A stretch of 64,000 nucleotides of DNA, taken from assembly GCA_002633005.1 (NCBI GenBank), contig NMRA01000319.1, forward strand, positions 167,546-231,545, read 5' to 3'. Under the pieces are notes generated by a model. That model was not told the origin of the DNA, searched no databases, and was given only the letters and a program-made list of their open reading frames with translations. The position numbers were made by a program, and so were the translations under genes. This DNA comes from Phoronis australis. Its lineage: Eukaryota > Phoronida > Phoronidae. Shown one piece after another: positions 1 through 10,931 of the stretch (its first letter is position 1; every line of letters begins with the position of its first letter).

Positions 1-1108
1 GAATGACTTTGGACATCCTGGGTTTTCTACCACCAAATATGGTAAAATAGATTTTATTTTCCGGATTCCTGGTGGTCTTTCTTGTTTTCTTCAATGATTG
101 TTATTACTTCAAAAGGGGCCACTCCTGGAAAAGAACATGTGGATAAATCATAAAACCCTGCAGTTAGCGCAATGTTATTGCCTTTAACAGTACGGAAATT
201 TATTCCAGGAAGAACAGGCTTAATATCTCGTCTTACCGCTAGGTTCTTAAACGGGCGTGACGGTGACGTAACGGGCCATGTTCGGCATTACTCGTTTAAA
301 AAATTTAAATTGTCAGGAACACAATCACAATGCAATGGCGTCAAAGAAGTCAGAGAAAGTAATCTGGATACTTTTCATCTTCTTGCCTTTGATGAAGGCG
401 GAGTTATACTTTGATATGAAATAAATAAAATGCTGTCTTCTTGAAATTATTCGTCAGAGTTTTTGCCACGTACAAAATGAATAAACCCTCATGATCTACT
501 ATCACTGTGCTGGAAGTCAAAAATGGCACGACTCGCACATATTTTTGTTCGGCGTTTTATAGATTTTGCCATAAGTCATTTATAAAGGTAAATACTCGAG
601 TTTAAGTGGTTATTTCCAAAATGCGCGATCCATTAACTGTGTTTACTGTCTGCGCACGAATTATTGAAACCTGTGAAATATTCCGCCGTTAGCATGATTC
701 ACTCAATTCTGTTTGCAAACGATTAATAGCAACACAATCGCATGAAAAAGCTCCAAACACAAATTACTATAAGAGTCAATGTACTCGAATATAAAGTGCA
801 AACAGTCGTCAATTTCTGACATTATTTTAGGATTTGAAAGTTTCTATATATAAATTGCTGTGTACTTTTCCTTATAAAAATATCACTTATGAAATTGATC
901 TTTCGCGGTTCAGGGAGGACGCAATTGACATCGTATAACAAAGGAGGTATACCTGGTGACTACGGTTACCCTTACACCTGAATCATAAATGTCCCTGTTT
1001 CTTAGTTAAAGCTCACACAAAACACAGCATTGCGTGAAAATAGCCAATCTATGTACATGTATACAGTATGCAAGTCAAATTTTGCTCAGAGTCTAAACAC
1101 CAGGCGTG
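1..1108. other. Non-coding, nothing recognised
   Basis: AT-rich sequence with only short chance frames. No splice-supported exon, tRNA or transposon motif was seen. Confidence 0.6.
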
Positions 1109-1236
1109 CGTTCAGTAACGCTAGGACCTAGAGAAAATTTAGTCCAAGTCACGTGGTCTCATTTGAAATACGCGGCAGTATCTCTCGAAATCTCCCGAAG
1201 TCTTGCTTTTTAGCGAGTTCCTAGCGCTACTGAACG
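1109..1236. mobile_element. 128-bp MITE-like element with 20-bp terminal inverted repeats
   Basis: CGTTCAGTAACGCTAGGACC at the left is matched by the reverse complement of the right end in 18 of 20 positions. A related full-length copy lies at 10365-10500. No clear target-site duplication was found. Confidence 0.65.
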
Positions 1237-2749
1237 GGGGTGGGTGTACATGTAATTTGTCCCTAAATTCGCAGGACGTTACATTCATGTCGCAACAAAA
1301 CTTGCAATGTAAGGCACTTGACATGGTAGTACGAGTGTTCATTCGTTCCTGTCTATATCCAAACTCCAATTTTAGTCATAGGTTGCGAACACCTCTCAAA
1401 GTGTCTATGGTTTCTCGCATTATAACTCCTGGCTCACAAAGACCATGAAGACTTTATTACGATAAAATCCAAACATCTAAGAACCCACGATAATGCTGAG
1501 TTTTAAGTGAAAACGTTGTTCGTGAATATTCAATAAGTAAATATTTTCGAAGTGAATCGAAAAGAAAGCTGCTCGCATGGCTTAAAATAAAACATTGCAC
1601 CAATCTATCGTCATGAGAGGTGATAGGAACAAAGAGACATACTGTGTACTGTCTTGTTGCATAATGGAAAAGAAAAGTAATAAGTTTAATGAAACGCATT
1701 TGAACACGCTCCCTCTACACTGCATACAACGTAGCGGCCTCCGTCTACATGTGTTTTCTCTGATGTGTTTCGTTTCCTCAGTTTCCCAAGTGTGAATACT
1801 TAGAGTTCATTCACAATCGGGCATCGCCTTCTAAAATGAAAATGGCGAAAATGAGACGTACTTTTAAACAACGGTGTGAGTTCAATTTTACACGTTGTTT
1901 CTTCTTTTTTTGTTTTTGCTTCCTCAAATTCTGTACTTTGAATATTCAGAGTTTTCGTATAATACTGCATGATCTTCGAAATTTAAATTCACAAAATGGG
2001 AGCAAATTTTGTGTGGGGTCATTTCCGTCAGGCAGTTCATTATAGCCGTCATGACTTTGTGGGATCGTCCTTTGTGTTTACTAGACTTTATTCTTATACC
2101 AATAATTCGTTACATGTATATATTTAGAGATTTCACTTGTTAACAGGTGAGTGTTGAACGCCTGACACATCAAAATATTTTAAAGGGTTGGAAGAAAATA
2201 ATGCGATCAGAATGACATTGAACGTATTGAACACTATTAACGAACAAAACGGACAATATCTTGTCCAAGTGTACCACACGCGAACGTTTGAAAGGCCCAA
2301 AACCAATCGTAGACAATCAAACGCTGATCTTACCTTACAAAGATTTTTCTCAAGTGGAGACAAGTAACTGTTTGACTGAAATGGTGCCACACGGTGTCTT
2401 GAACACATAAGCGTGTGTAAAATCCAAGTTTGCTCGATAACTGAGCGTACACATGACAGAAAGTCAGAAACACATGAGTTATACCGAACCAGTCAACATG
2501 CTTTTGTTGAGCAAGTGCGCGTCGCTAATTAATTCCTTCTTGATTACCATGTAACAAAGCTTTCGTCAGTTGTTTGAACATAATTTATTGATTTCGGATA
2601 TCGATTGATGCGATGATGAATTACGCTTTATGACGCTGTCCAAATATTTTGATCAAAAGTCAATGATTGTGGCTAGCGTTGACGTCGTCTAATTAGCAAA
2701 GACAACGCATTGTTGCTCACAATCAAAGACCTGAGTTGTATTGATCCTA
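1237..2749. other. Non-coding, nothing recognised
   Basis: Short open frames here lack family similarity and splice context. Confidence 0.6.
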
Positions 2750-3025
2750 GAGTGCACAGCGTACGTGAGTCGGCACACTGATATACGTGTACGTGTAGGC
2801 ATACGATACCTATATATAAATTTGTACACACAAATTCATACTTACGCGCATACACCTGCACGCACACGCACGTACGCTTACACCGTGCATGAGGCATGCA
2901 ACATAAACACAAAATACATATGCACATACGTGCACGTGTACAAGCAATTGTTCGTGCATGTGCTCAGGCGTATGCTTTTGAAACGTATACAAATTTGCTC
3001 TCGTCCATGGTACACGTGTATCCCC
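2750..3025. other. Alternating purine-pyrimidine stretch rich in ACGTGTAC-type palindromes
   Basis: The region mixes CACG, TACGTG and CACACG runs on both strands, including TGCACATACGTGCACGTGTAC near 2921-2941. It gives open frames on both strands, but these follow from the composition. Confidence 0.6.
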
Positions 3026-3878
3026 GAGCAAGCTTAATTCAATGAAGGCGTTGGTAAATATGAGCAGTCGCTATATTTGTCCATTCAATTTAAGGACAAA
3101 TATTATAGCAATACTGTGCAACCAGGAAATGACTAGATGAATATTTAAATAAACTTAAAAATAGTCACATCATCAAAGAAGCAAATACATTTATTCTCTG
3201 TTGATATTTTTGATACTGTACTCGGTGTCTGCTCAAATCTACCGTATCCGGATGTCATGAATGATCTTTAAAATATTTTATCAAAATTATCACACGCTGT
3301 TGTTTGTGAAAATTACACAGGTATATACTTACATCTCTTGTCAGCTCCAGACTCTTCATTACTGTGGAACCTCGTTTTAGTAATATGCAGGTGTTCCCTA
3401 GCTGAAAGGTATTACATATAATGTTACAACGGATTTAGTTGCAATTCTAAGGCTTGTTGGTCTGATAACATAATAGGTTTGCCACCAGACTCATAACGGT
3501 CAATATGATAACCAGTGTTCCTCGTGTGCGTAATCGAACTTTTTAAAAAGCGTTTTCTTATAAATCGAAGAGAATCGTGACACACCAGTTTTCAATCATA
3601 GTAAGAAACATTGTGGCAAGAAATTAGACAAGGGCACGACTTGTCGAAAAAGCAGCAGTGCTTGAAGAAAAGACACAGAAAATCGAGAAAACTTGGTAGC
3701 AGCGGGAGAGAAGTTAATCCTCAGTAGTGACATCTACAGCGTGGACATGGAATCATAAAGTTGCTTAATAAATTCAAGAAAGTAAGTCTTAAAAGTTCCT
3801 CTCCACTAAATTGTTAATACAAAAAGTTCTAAGTAGTTGCATGCTGTTTAATGGTTGTTAGGCCGAAAGGTTCATCTT

Positions 3879-4030
3879 GGGTGGCGCAGCACTGAAAAAA
3901 GTGGAGAGCTGTAGCCCCCCGAGCACCCCCTGTGGTGCACCATCCATAAACCGTGGGCGGCGCAGCACTGAAAAGAGTAGGGGGATATAGCCCCCCCCCC
4001 CTCAGTCCCCTATGGTGCGCCGCCCATCCG
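3879..4030. repeat. Dimer of a 76-bp GC-rich unit
   Basis: Units start GGGTGGCGCAGCACTGAAAA (3879) and GGGCGGCGCAGCACTGAAAA (3955). Each ends with an inverted GGTGC(A/G)CC-like sequence, so each can fold. A C-run differs in length between the units. Confidence 0.7.
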
Positions 4031-4762
4031 CATTTTGTGATTATTGTTGGATGGGCTATGAAATAATAAAATTCGTAAAGTTTTTGATGTTTTATTGCAA
4101 ATGGACAATTTTCGCCGATGTCTGACGTACATTGGCTGATATCAAGGCCGCTGACTTCACCAGTTAAATTCCTTTAAGTGACTCGATTTTATGCAGCGCG
4201 ATTTAGTTCGTCAACATTCCGCTTGGCTGCGAACGCGCACGTTCGCCAAAATATGCGCTGGGGCTGATTTTATAAAATCACTTTTCTCGACCATAAATGT
4301 GATATAAGAAGCAACTCACTTCACAAGACACGCATGGTCAGCCGAGCCGAAACCGATGGTCGCATGAAATTGGCTTCCACTTGCCGGTGATATCATAGAT
4401 ATGTTTACAGACTGATAAAAGACATTTATCGAGTATAGTATGGAATTAACTGTTCTTGTATAGTCAGCAGTTTAGTAACCCGGCATTCTGGGTAAAAGTA
4501 AAATGCACTTAGTGTCCCTATCGATGTTATCTAAATGGTTTGAACGTTGATAAGTGACAAGAATGCTGCATTGAGTATTGTAGATGTACGGCGTGCACGT
4601 AGACCGAGAGGTTGACTAAGTAGAATCGCTTAGAATTTCAATAGCTTCACTAGTTATCTGGTCATGAAAATCGAGACACACTGCGAAACAGTACAGGAGA
4701 TTTTCCTGGTCACTTTGGTGAGGTCGTTACATACACCGTCCTCCATCACCTGCATTGCACCT

Positions 4763-4785
4763 CCCCCCCCCCCCCCCCCCCCCCN
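4763..4785. other. Poly-C run ending in an assembly N
   Basis: Twenty-two C are followed by one N at 4785. It marks a sequencing stop or contig join; the true run length is unknown. Confidence 0.95.
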
Positions 4786-7033
4786 ACCGTGTGCCTCCTC
4801 TCCCGTCGCTTTTTCCTACATGAATATTGCCTATGCCAAGTAAACGGTACTATCGATTCCTAACGGGGATGTATAATGTAGTGGCACGCATTCGTCAACA
4901 GGAAGATTGGCAAGATATCGTTGCTGTTGAGAAATACTTTGTGGAAGTAACTCAGCAGCTAACTGCATTGAGTTGCATGATTTGGGTCGTCCATACAACT
5001 GCCTACAATGGTCAATTTTAATGGTCCCAGATTTTGAGAATATGACAAATGTGATTCTTTCTTGCGTGTATGGAATCGCAGTTTTCCTCCATATTACTGT
5101 CGGTAAAATATCACTTGCAGTGGGCTAGATATTGTATATGAGCATGAATCTTAATAACTCATATCATCGTAGTTAATGACTTCCAAAGGATGTAACATGC
5201 TACGTAAATCCACGGATCAAAGTAGTATCTGTTACTTCGCATAAAATCAATAAAAAATCATAACGCTGTAACTTACCTTGTGCACGCGTTCCTGTCGGTG
5301 AAAAGAATAAACGCTCCCTGCGTTGCGCATAAGTCAGCCCTATCCCCGCACTTGGCAATTTTGGTCGAATGCCACTGCAGCGCTTCCACTCAAATCGATA
5401 CATGTGTATTGAAAAAGAAGATGTTTTCTGTGCAATCTAACAAGGAACGACCCATGTAAATTGTACCTGAAATGTCTGTTCACCTAACACTGTCTGTGTT
5501 TATTCATAAATATACAGTTTCATTTAAATATCAACCGGGGCCATTGTAAATATTTGATTGCTCCGTCGTCGGGGAAAGTGGTTTAAACGCGACAAGTGTA
5601 AACAGTGGGCACAAATGTGGCTTCTTTTTCAAAATCGAGAATTTGATCTCTCCATTTGATCCCGCTAGCAAATAAACATTTCGAGTTATCGTTCTAGTGT
5701 GATTTGCTCAGCTTCATAAACAATGGCCAGTCTTTTGTAGCAATTCTTTGCGCATGTCGTTTTAACAGGAAGTAATAAAGACCTTTGCTAATTTGCACAG
5801 CAAATGAATTAGGGCTCCATATTGCTAACTATGACTGTAAAATTCTTTGGGTTTTAATTATAAATACTTTTGGCTGCTGCTTAACAGCCAATGTTGAATT
5901 CTTAACCAAAGCGCTTCAGGCTTTGAAAATTTACTCCGCCCACCGAACTTGAATTAATGCTTAATCGGCCGGCAACTCAAATAAAAGGCAATACGTACTC
6001 GAGCAATTTTCGATCGCGAATTCGTAGTCTTAAGGTAAGAAAATCTCAGTAAACTCTGAAGCGTTTTCTGGTGTTGCTGGTATTTTCTAGATTTTTTATC
6101 AGTCAAGTTAAAGGCCTATCTCAGTTGTCGCTTTTGAACAGCAAAATGAGAAATTTTGTATCTCACGTCCGTTAATTCCCATCAATTAACAACATTTTTA
6201 TAATAAAAATGAGCAGCTTAATTTTATATCAAAGGCATCAAAAATATCAAAAAGTAACCCCACCAGTCGATCAGCCGTCAAATCAGAACACTACCTGACG
6301 ATATGTTAATGAGCTGTTCTCGCGTTACGAACATGTATTGGTCGATATTTGCTGCGTCAAATTGGAACATCCAATCACAGCATTAGTCATCCTCCGTAGT
6401 GATTATTGTGAATCAGACACTGCTGCTCTTTTTCCCGTCGTTTATGGTATTATAAAGAATGACTGAGCATTGCGTTTGTAGTGGTTGCAACAACTCAGTA
6501 TTTGTCCACGCTGTGGCGCTTTTCACTTTCCCGTGGGACCCCGCAGAAGCGCAGCTATAGTACAAGCAAGGAGCGTACTACACTCCTTGGTACAAGGTTT
6601 TACAAGAAAATCTCGTATTGGTGAACATAAACATTAAAGTCACATTTCTTCTGTTTTTTTTTTCGTTTTGGGATATTGCCTTCACTATTGTGATTTTGCA
6701 GCGCTATAAATGAATTTTCAATGATGCTGACCATTTAGGCCAGTCACTGGTCAAAACAAGGTAAATGGTAGTTTTAAGCATTTTAAAAAATTCGATAATT
6801 TTTAAAAGTAGTCAAAAACATGGCTGACTGTAATAAGAGTTTTTAGCATCTTGTCACAGAGGAATTTTGGTTAGCCCCCATGTCTTATGATATCGTTGTT
6901 CCTCTACAGACTATTGAGGGCTTGACAACTCGTACAATTTATCCATTTTGAGTTTCCCGGTTGTTTTTAATTAAAATAGGTGTTAAAATGCCGTTTCGTT
7001 ACCGACGGTTAAAAAGTCAGGTGAAATAATATC
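4786..7033. other. Non-coding, nothing recognised
   Basis: No gene or clear repeat was seen. The region lies downstream of the homeobox gene on its strand. Confidence 0.55.
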
Positions 7034-7107
7034 AAGTAAAAAACGAACGTCTGTATTAAAATCTAATATTTTAATAAGTTTTAATACAGGCGTTCGTCTT
7101 TTTACTT
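7034..7107. repeat. AT-rich hairpin with 28-bp arms
   Basis: AAGTAAAAAACGAACGTCTG (from 7034) is mirrored by CAGGCGTTCGTCTTTTTACTT (to 7107), with one mismatch and a one-base insertion and a 17-nt loop. It could be a MITE or a small-RNA hairpin. Confidence 0.6.
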
Positions 7108-7197
7108 TATACTAGTTTACTAAGTTTACCATAAATTTACACATGTATTTATAACAACTTGTATTGTTTTTGGTTGACAGGTTGTCTTGTCCAAGTA

Positions 7198-7236
<39 letters not shown>
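7198..7236. repeat. (TA)n microsatellite
   Basis: About 38 bp of uninterrupted alternating T and A. Confidence 0.95.
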
Positions 7237-7240
<4 letters not shown>

Positions 7241-7603
7241 AGTAACTATAATAATTCGAATACTGATTGCTTGTGGTAGACAAACAATCATTTTAAGTAT
7301 ACTATTGAAGTGCATCACGGCTAAAATGTACTGCGACTAAGATTAGCGAAGCGTTTCTCCTTATGAAAGATTTTGAACAGCATCGCCGCTGGAAATTTGG
7401 AGGAACGGACATGCTCCCAAAAGGTGAGGGTAATTGTGCTTGTAACTCAATCACAGGATATTTCCGTTGACTATTTAGAGACGATCAATGCGAAATCAAT
7501 CTTACAGCACTTTATTAAATATGCAAATTTTACAATAATATGTTTGGGCAGTAATGATGATTAAAAAGTGAATATAAAATCTTAGAGTTGTACATTTTGT
7601 AAT

Positions 7604-7891
7604 TTATAGAAAGTAATGACGACGAATTGCGTCCACTGATGGTAACAAAGTCAGCGGACTAAACGCTGTGCTCACGTTCCACGGATGGACATTAATCAGC
7701 GGATTTAGTACTACAGGTGGCAGCACGGGTCGATACTCGAGTCTCGATGGAAAGGGCTCCGCGCGAGGCTTGCCTTTCACGTTATCGGCGGACGTAGCTG
7801 TTGTGAGACGATTGTTTTGGCCGTTTGAGGTGCTTGGTCCAACGTCAGGTGGTACCCTCTTTTGTCTTGATCTTTTGTTTTGAAACCAAAC
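7604..7891 (-). CDS. Homeobox gene exon 3 (recognition helix to stop)
   Basis: The acceptor TTTTTCAG precedes VWFQNKRSRQKR, the DNA-recognition helix with Q50 and N51. Reading stays open for 95 codons to TAA at 7606-7604. The tail is Pro-, Ser- and Asn-rich and ends in RRHYFL. In the intron just upstream there is a perfect 15-bp inverted repeat (7937-7951/7964-7978). Confidence 0.88.
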   Translation of the reverse strand, partial: VWFQNKRSRQKRVPPDVGPSTSNGQNNRLTTATSADNVKGKPRAEPFPSRLEYRPVLPPVVLNPLINVHPWNVSTAFSPLTLLPSVDAIRRHYFL

Positions 7892-10800
7892 CTGAAAAAT
7901 ATTTTTGACAACTTGAAAAGCATGCTAGACATTCTGCGTTAAATATAAGTCAATTTTTAAACGGACTTATATTTAACGTTTAAAAGTATTTATTGAAGCC
8001 GCGGTGTCTGAATTTACCGTACAACTTTATCCCGACAGTACGTCAACGTGAAAACATGCAGCAATCATCTGAACTTATTTTCCTTACATAGAGTTATTGA
8101 CAACAAATCATGCGCGCACACAGCCTTCGATTTGGGGGAGATCGAATTCCTGACCTTTAGGTAACAAAAAAGCTGGAGGACTAAAAAAAACGGGGGCACC
8201 GTTTGTGCCTTTGTGTTGTTTAGTGGACTTTTCTCTCATTCTCTCGGACTTCTTGTTTCTCAGAGGCGGACCTTTTTGCCCACTTCGTCAAATGGGCGGC
8301 TCCTTCGAGCTCCCCGAGCCCTCCTCCCCCCGGGTGCGCGCATGCAAATTCAAAACACATTCATATGCAAAAAATCACTCAACGGAATGTTTGCTTCGGT
8401 GTCAAGTTTCTAAAAATAAATTTACTCACGTGAACGCGAGACTCTGGTACTTGGAGCAGTTGCGCGAGCTCTTCTCTCTCGGTAATACCCGGATATGGAT
8501 TTACTGCGAACACTTTCTCTAGATGCCTGACTGCTTCTTTAGGAAATGTTGTTCTGAGTCGTCGTTTTCGTCGTAATCGCAGCACTGTGGGAGGGGGCTC
8601 CTCTGAAATGTGACAAAAACATCGTTACTTTGTACCAGGTTTTATCCGACTTAAAGGTTAGACATATAATTGTTCATCATTTCTCGGTATTCAAGCCACG
8701 ACACTCACGTAACACAAAAAGCAATAATGTTTTACTGCCTTGCAGGTCGATCCAAAACTTATTTAGCTCTGCAGGCATTTTGCGGCATTCTCTTTCTGGC
8801 AACCTGGGAGACATCACGGATATCAATACGATTGAACAACAATTCGAACTTTACCTTTTAATGTTAGTGAGAGCAGTGTATATTATTTACAAATTTTATG
8901 TATTTATTCATTTGTTTATCTCACGCGCGTTGATTCTGTCGAGGGAAATACGGTCATGAAATAAAGTTTTCCGTATTCACCTCCCGCACTACTTTAACAG
9001 CGACCTCTGATATGGCCAAAATTCAAAAGGTAGGTCAATGTCGACTCGACATCTTCAGCCGGTTCGATCATCATACTTTCCGAATATAGTTTAAAGTAAC
9101 ACAGTTGCAACAGTGTACCTAACACTCGACATGCAACCAGGCCCTAAACGTAACATCTGGAACAAAACTGTTAATTGTAAGACACTTATGTCTCAGTTTT
9201 CAATTGCTGAATAGTATATCGTCTGCAACTCATGCGCCGATACCTAGGAAATTAAAATATCAAATATTGTTGTTTTTTAACTATTTCCAGGAGACGTTAC
9301 AAGTTCACTGATCAGTTGCCGTTGTTTTCATCTTTGCTACCTCTGTTCAAGAAATCCTTACTTTTAAAACTGTTTCTTTTTCAAGAGAAAACTTGCAAGT
9401 ACATATATATAGGATGTGATCCGCCATGTGAACAGTCTGAATGAAGTATTTGAAAAATCTGCCGAAAATATGCAAGAAAATTAGGGATTCGAAGCGCATG
9501 GGTTAAATACAAAAAAGTACCTCGATTGACGTAAATGAAGTAATATCCCACTCGACCTTATTCCTTCGGTCTGGGTCGATACGCGGAATAATGTCTCGTG
9601 GGATATTACTTCGTGTACGCCACTCTCGGTACGTTTTGTGTATTTATTCAATGGCCGCATTTCATGTAACTGCGTTTATCAATCTTGTTCATCTCTTTCT
9701 CACTTCTAAACAACTGTTTCACTCGCATAACCCGATCTGATGTTATATATTGATTGTATTACACTACCAAAATTTTGTGGTATCTATGCCGCCTGGACGT
9801 CAAGTGCCGCTAATCACCAACCTACCAACCGGGCGATTGAAACTAAGGGAATATATTAATATACATGTACATGTATTTGTAACCCATTCACCGAAGCCAT
9901 AAATCCCTGACAACAAGCAAGTACACGATGCCAATACATCAAAGTACAGCAGACGATACTGCGAAGAAGGCAGACGAGAATGGTGAATAATGTTGTCCTC
10001 GGTCTTCGGCATTGGGTAACGATGCACCCTCTTGGTCCAAACACTATATCATAGAACAACACACTCGGGATTTATCCGTAATCGCATAAAAGCTATCCGC
10101 TTTCGTACGAGCGTCGGCGGAAATGAGAAAAAAAACAATGCACTATTTTGCCAATGAATTTCATTTTAATTATGAATACTTTGGAAAAGTAATTAATTTC
10201 ACCACATACAGAGAATCCCAGTGATGGTCTGACTTTAAGATTCTGAAAAATCTTTAACGCTGTGACGAAATAGCCGCAAATAGGAAGGGAGATTTCGATG
10301 CTTATGTTTGCGAACGGAAAACAACTGGTCTGTTCATTTGACAAGGTGTGATGCCAAATCAATTGTTCAGTAGTTGTCTCGCGACTAGAAAAATCTAGCC
10401 AAAAACACGTGTTCTCATTAAAATACCTGGCACTATCTCAACTAATCTCGCGAATTCTTGCTTTTTAGCGAGGACCTCGCGTAGGTCCTAGCGTTATTGT
10501 ATCTACCCCGAACTTTATATGAACTTGAGTACCGCCAACTCTGCTTTGGAGTATTCTGCGAACCAGATTTGCACAATTTCAGAAAATTCGACAAGTTTAG
10601 TGGTGAGCGCAAAGATCAAAACTAAAATGGCTAATTACTAAACAATCAAGTCAAATCATTTGGGTTTAGATACATGGTTTTTTCAAGAACAAACAACAAA
10701 TCAATTCATTGTTACTTATAGTGTACATGTAATAAGCCTCAGTACCAATATTCAAAATGAGAATCGTAGAGATGTGCACGTAGCCAACAATTAGTTACTA

Positions 10801-10931
10801 GGGAGTTTATAAATAAGCTTACCTGTTTTCGTTTGTAGAATTTTATCAATACTGTGATCGCTGAGCGCCACATTGTTGGGAACGTTTTCTTTCTGTGGCT
10901 CCTTTTCATTCTGAGGTTCATCTAATTCCAT
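7604..10931 (-). CDS. Paired-class (Dux/Mix/Phb-like) homeobox gene, three exons, 189 aa
   Basis: Coding exons are 10823-10931, 8430-8602 and 7604-7891; phases (1, then 0) fit exactly and all boundaries are GT/AG. Residues 23-32 hold HSIDKIL, an eh1/octapeptide motif of the kind that recruits Groucho/TLE co-repressors. The homeodomain (about residues 49-106) has the hallmark L16, F20, W48, F49, N51 and R53, with Q50. Its helix 1-2 loop reads NPYPGI, followed by REELA and PESRV, and it ends QNKRSR; these features recall Dux and Mix homeodomains. The intron at homeodomain 46/47 is the typical PRD-class position. No paired domain or second homeodomain is visible. The C-terminal 80 residues are Pro/Ser-rich without a recognised OAR motif. 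It is probably a short nuclear repressor. Alternatives within the PRD class are Mix, Sebox, Dux or echinoderm/hemichordate Pmar1/Phb; subfamily is unresolved, homeobox identity is secure. Confidence 0.88.
7937..7978. repeat. Perfect 15-bp inverted repeat in homeobox intron 2
   Basis: CGTTAAATATAAGTC at 7937-7951 and GACTTATATTTAACG at 7964-7978 flank a 12-nt loop, 46 bp from the acceptor of exon 3. Confidence 0.75.
8430..8602 (-). CDS. Homeobox gene exon 2 (homeodomain residues 1-46)
   Basis: The acceptor TTTCAG precedes 8602 and the donor CAC/GTGAGT follows 8430. It encodes a basic arm (LRRKRRLRTTF), helices 1 and 2, and the start of helix 3 up to PESRVH. An apparent longer reading past 8430 is intron. 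Confidence 0.9.
9503..9647. mobile_element. Foldback element, about 145 bp
   Basis: Left arm 9503-9563 and right arm 9584-9647 are inverted copies, best at GAAGTAATATCCCAC (9537-9551) against GTGGGATATTACTTC (9598-9612). The arms cover nearly the whole element, as in foldback MITEs. It lies in intron 1 of the homeobox gene. Confidence 0.6.
10365..10500. mobile_element. Second copy of the 1109-1236 MITE-like element
   Basis: It shares TCTTGCTTTTTAGCGAG and CTAGCG near the right end with the first copy, and GTTCAGTAG near the left end, in the same orientation. It lies in intron 1 of the homeobox gene. Confidence 0.6.
10823..10931 (-). CDS. Homeobox gene exon 1 (start codon, eh1 motif)
   Basis: The ATG lies at 10931-10929 and 36 codons follow to a phase-1 donor (CAG/GTAAGC). 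The peptide is acidic and then carries LSDHSIDKIL, the eh1-like motif. The phase-1 end matches the phase-1 acceptor of the homeodomain exon. The start is the first in-frame ATG I found; a further upstream 5' UTR exon is possible. Confidence 0.72.

Noticed and set aside
2741-3037. Long overlapping frames on both strands (about 70-98 codons)
   Set aside because: They come from the low-complexity CACG/TACGTG composition, with Cys/Val or Thr/Tyr-rich translations and no family signal.
8205-8522. 105-codon plus-strand frame
   Set aside because: It is antisense to homeobox exon 2 and intron sequence.
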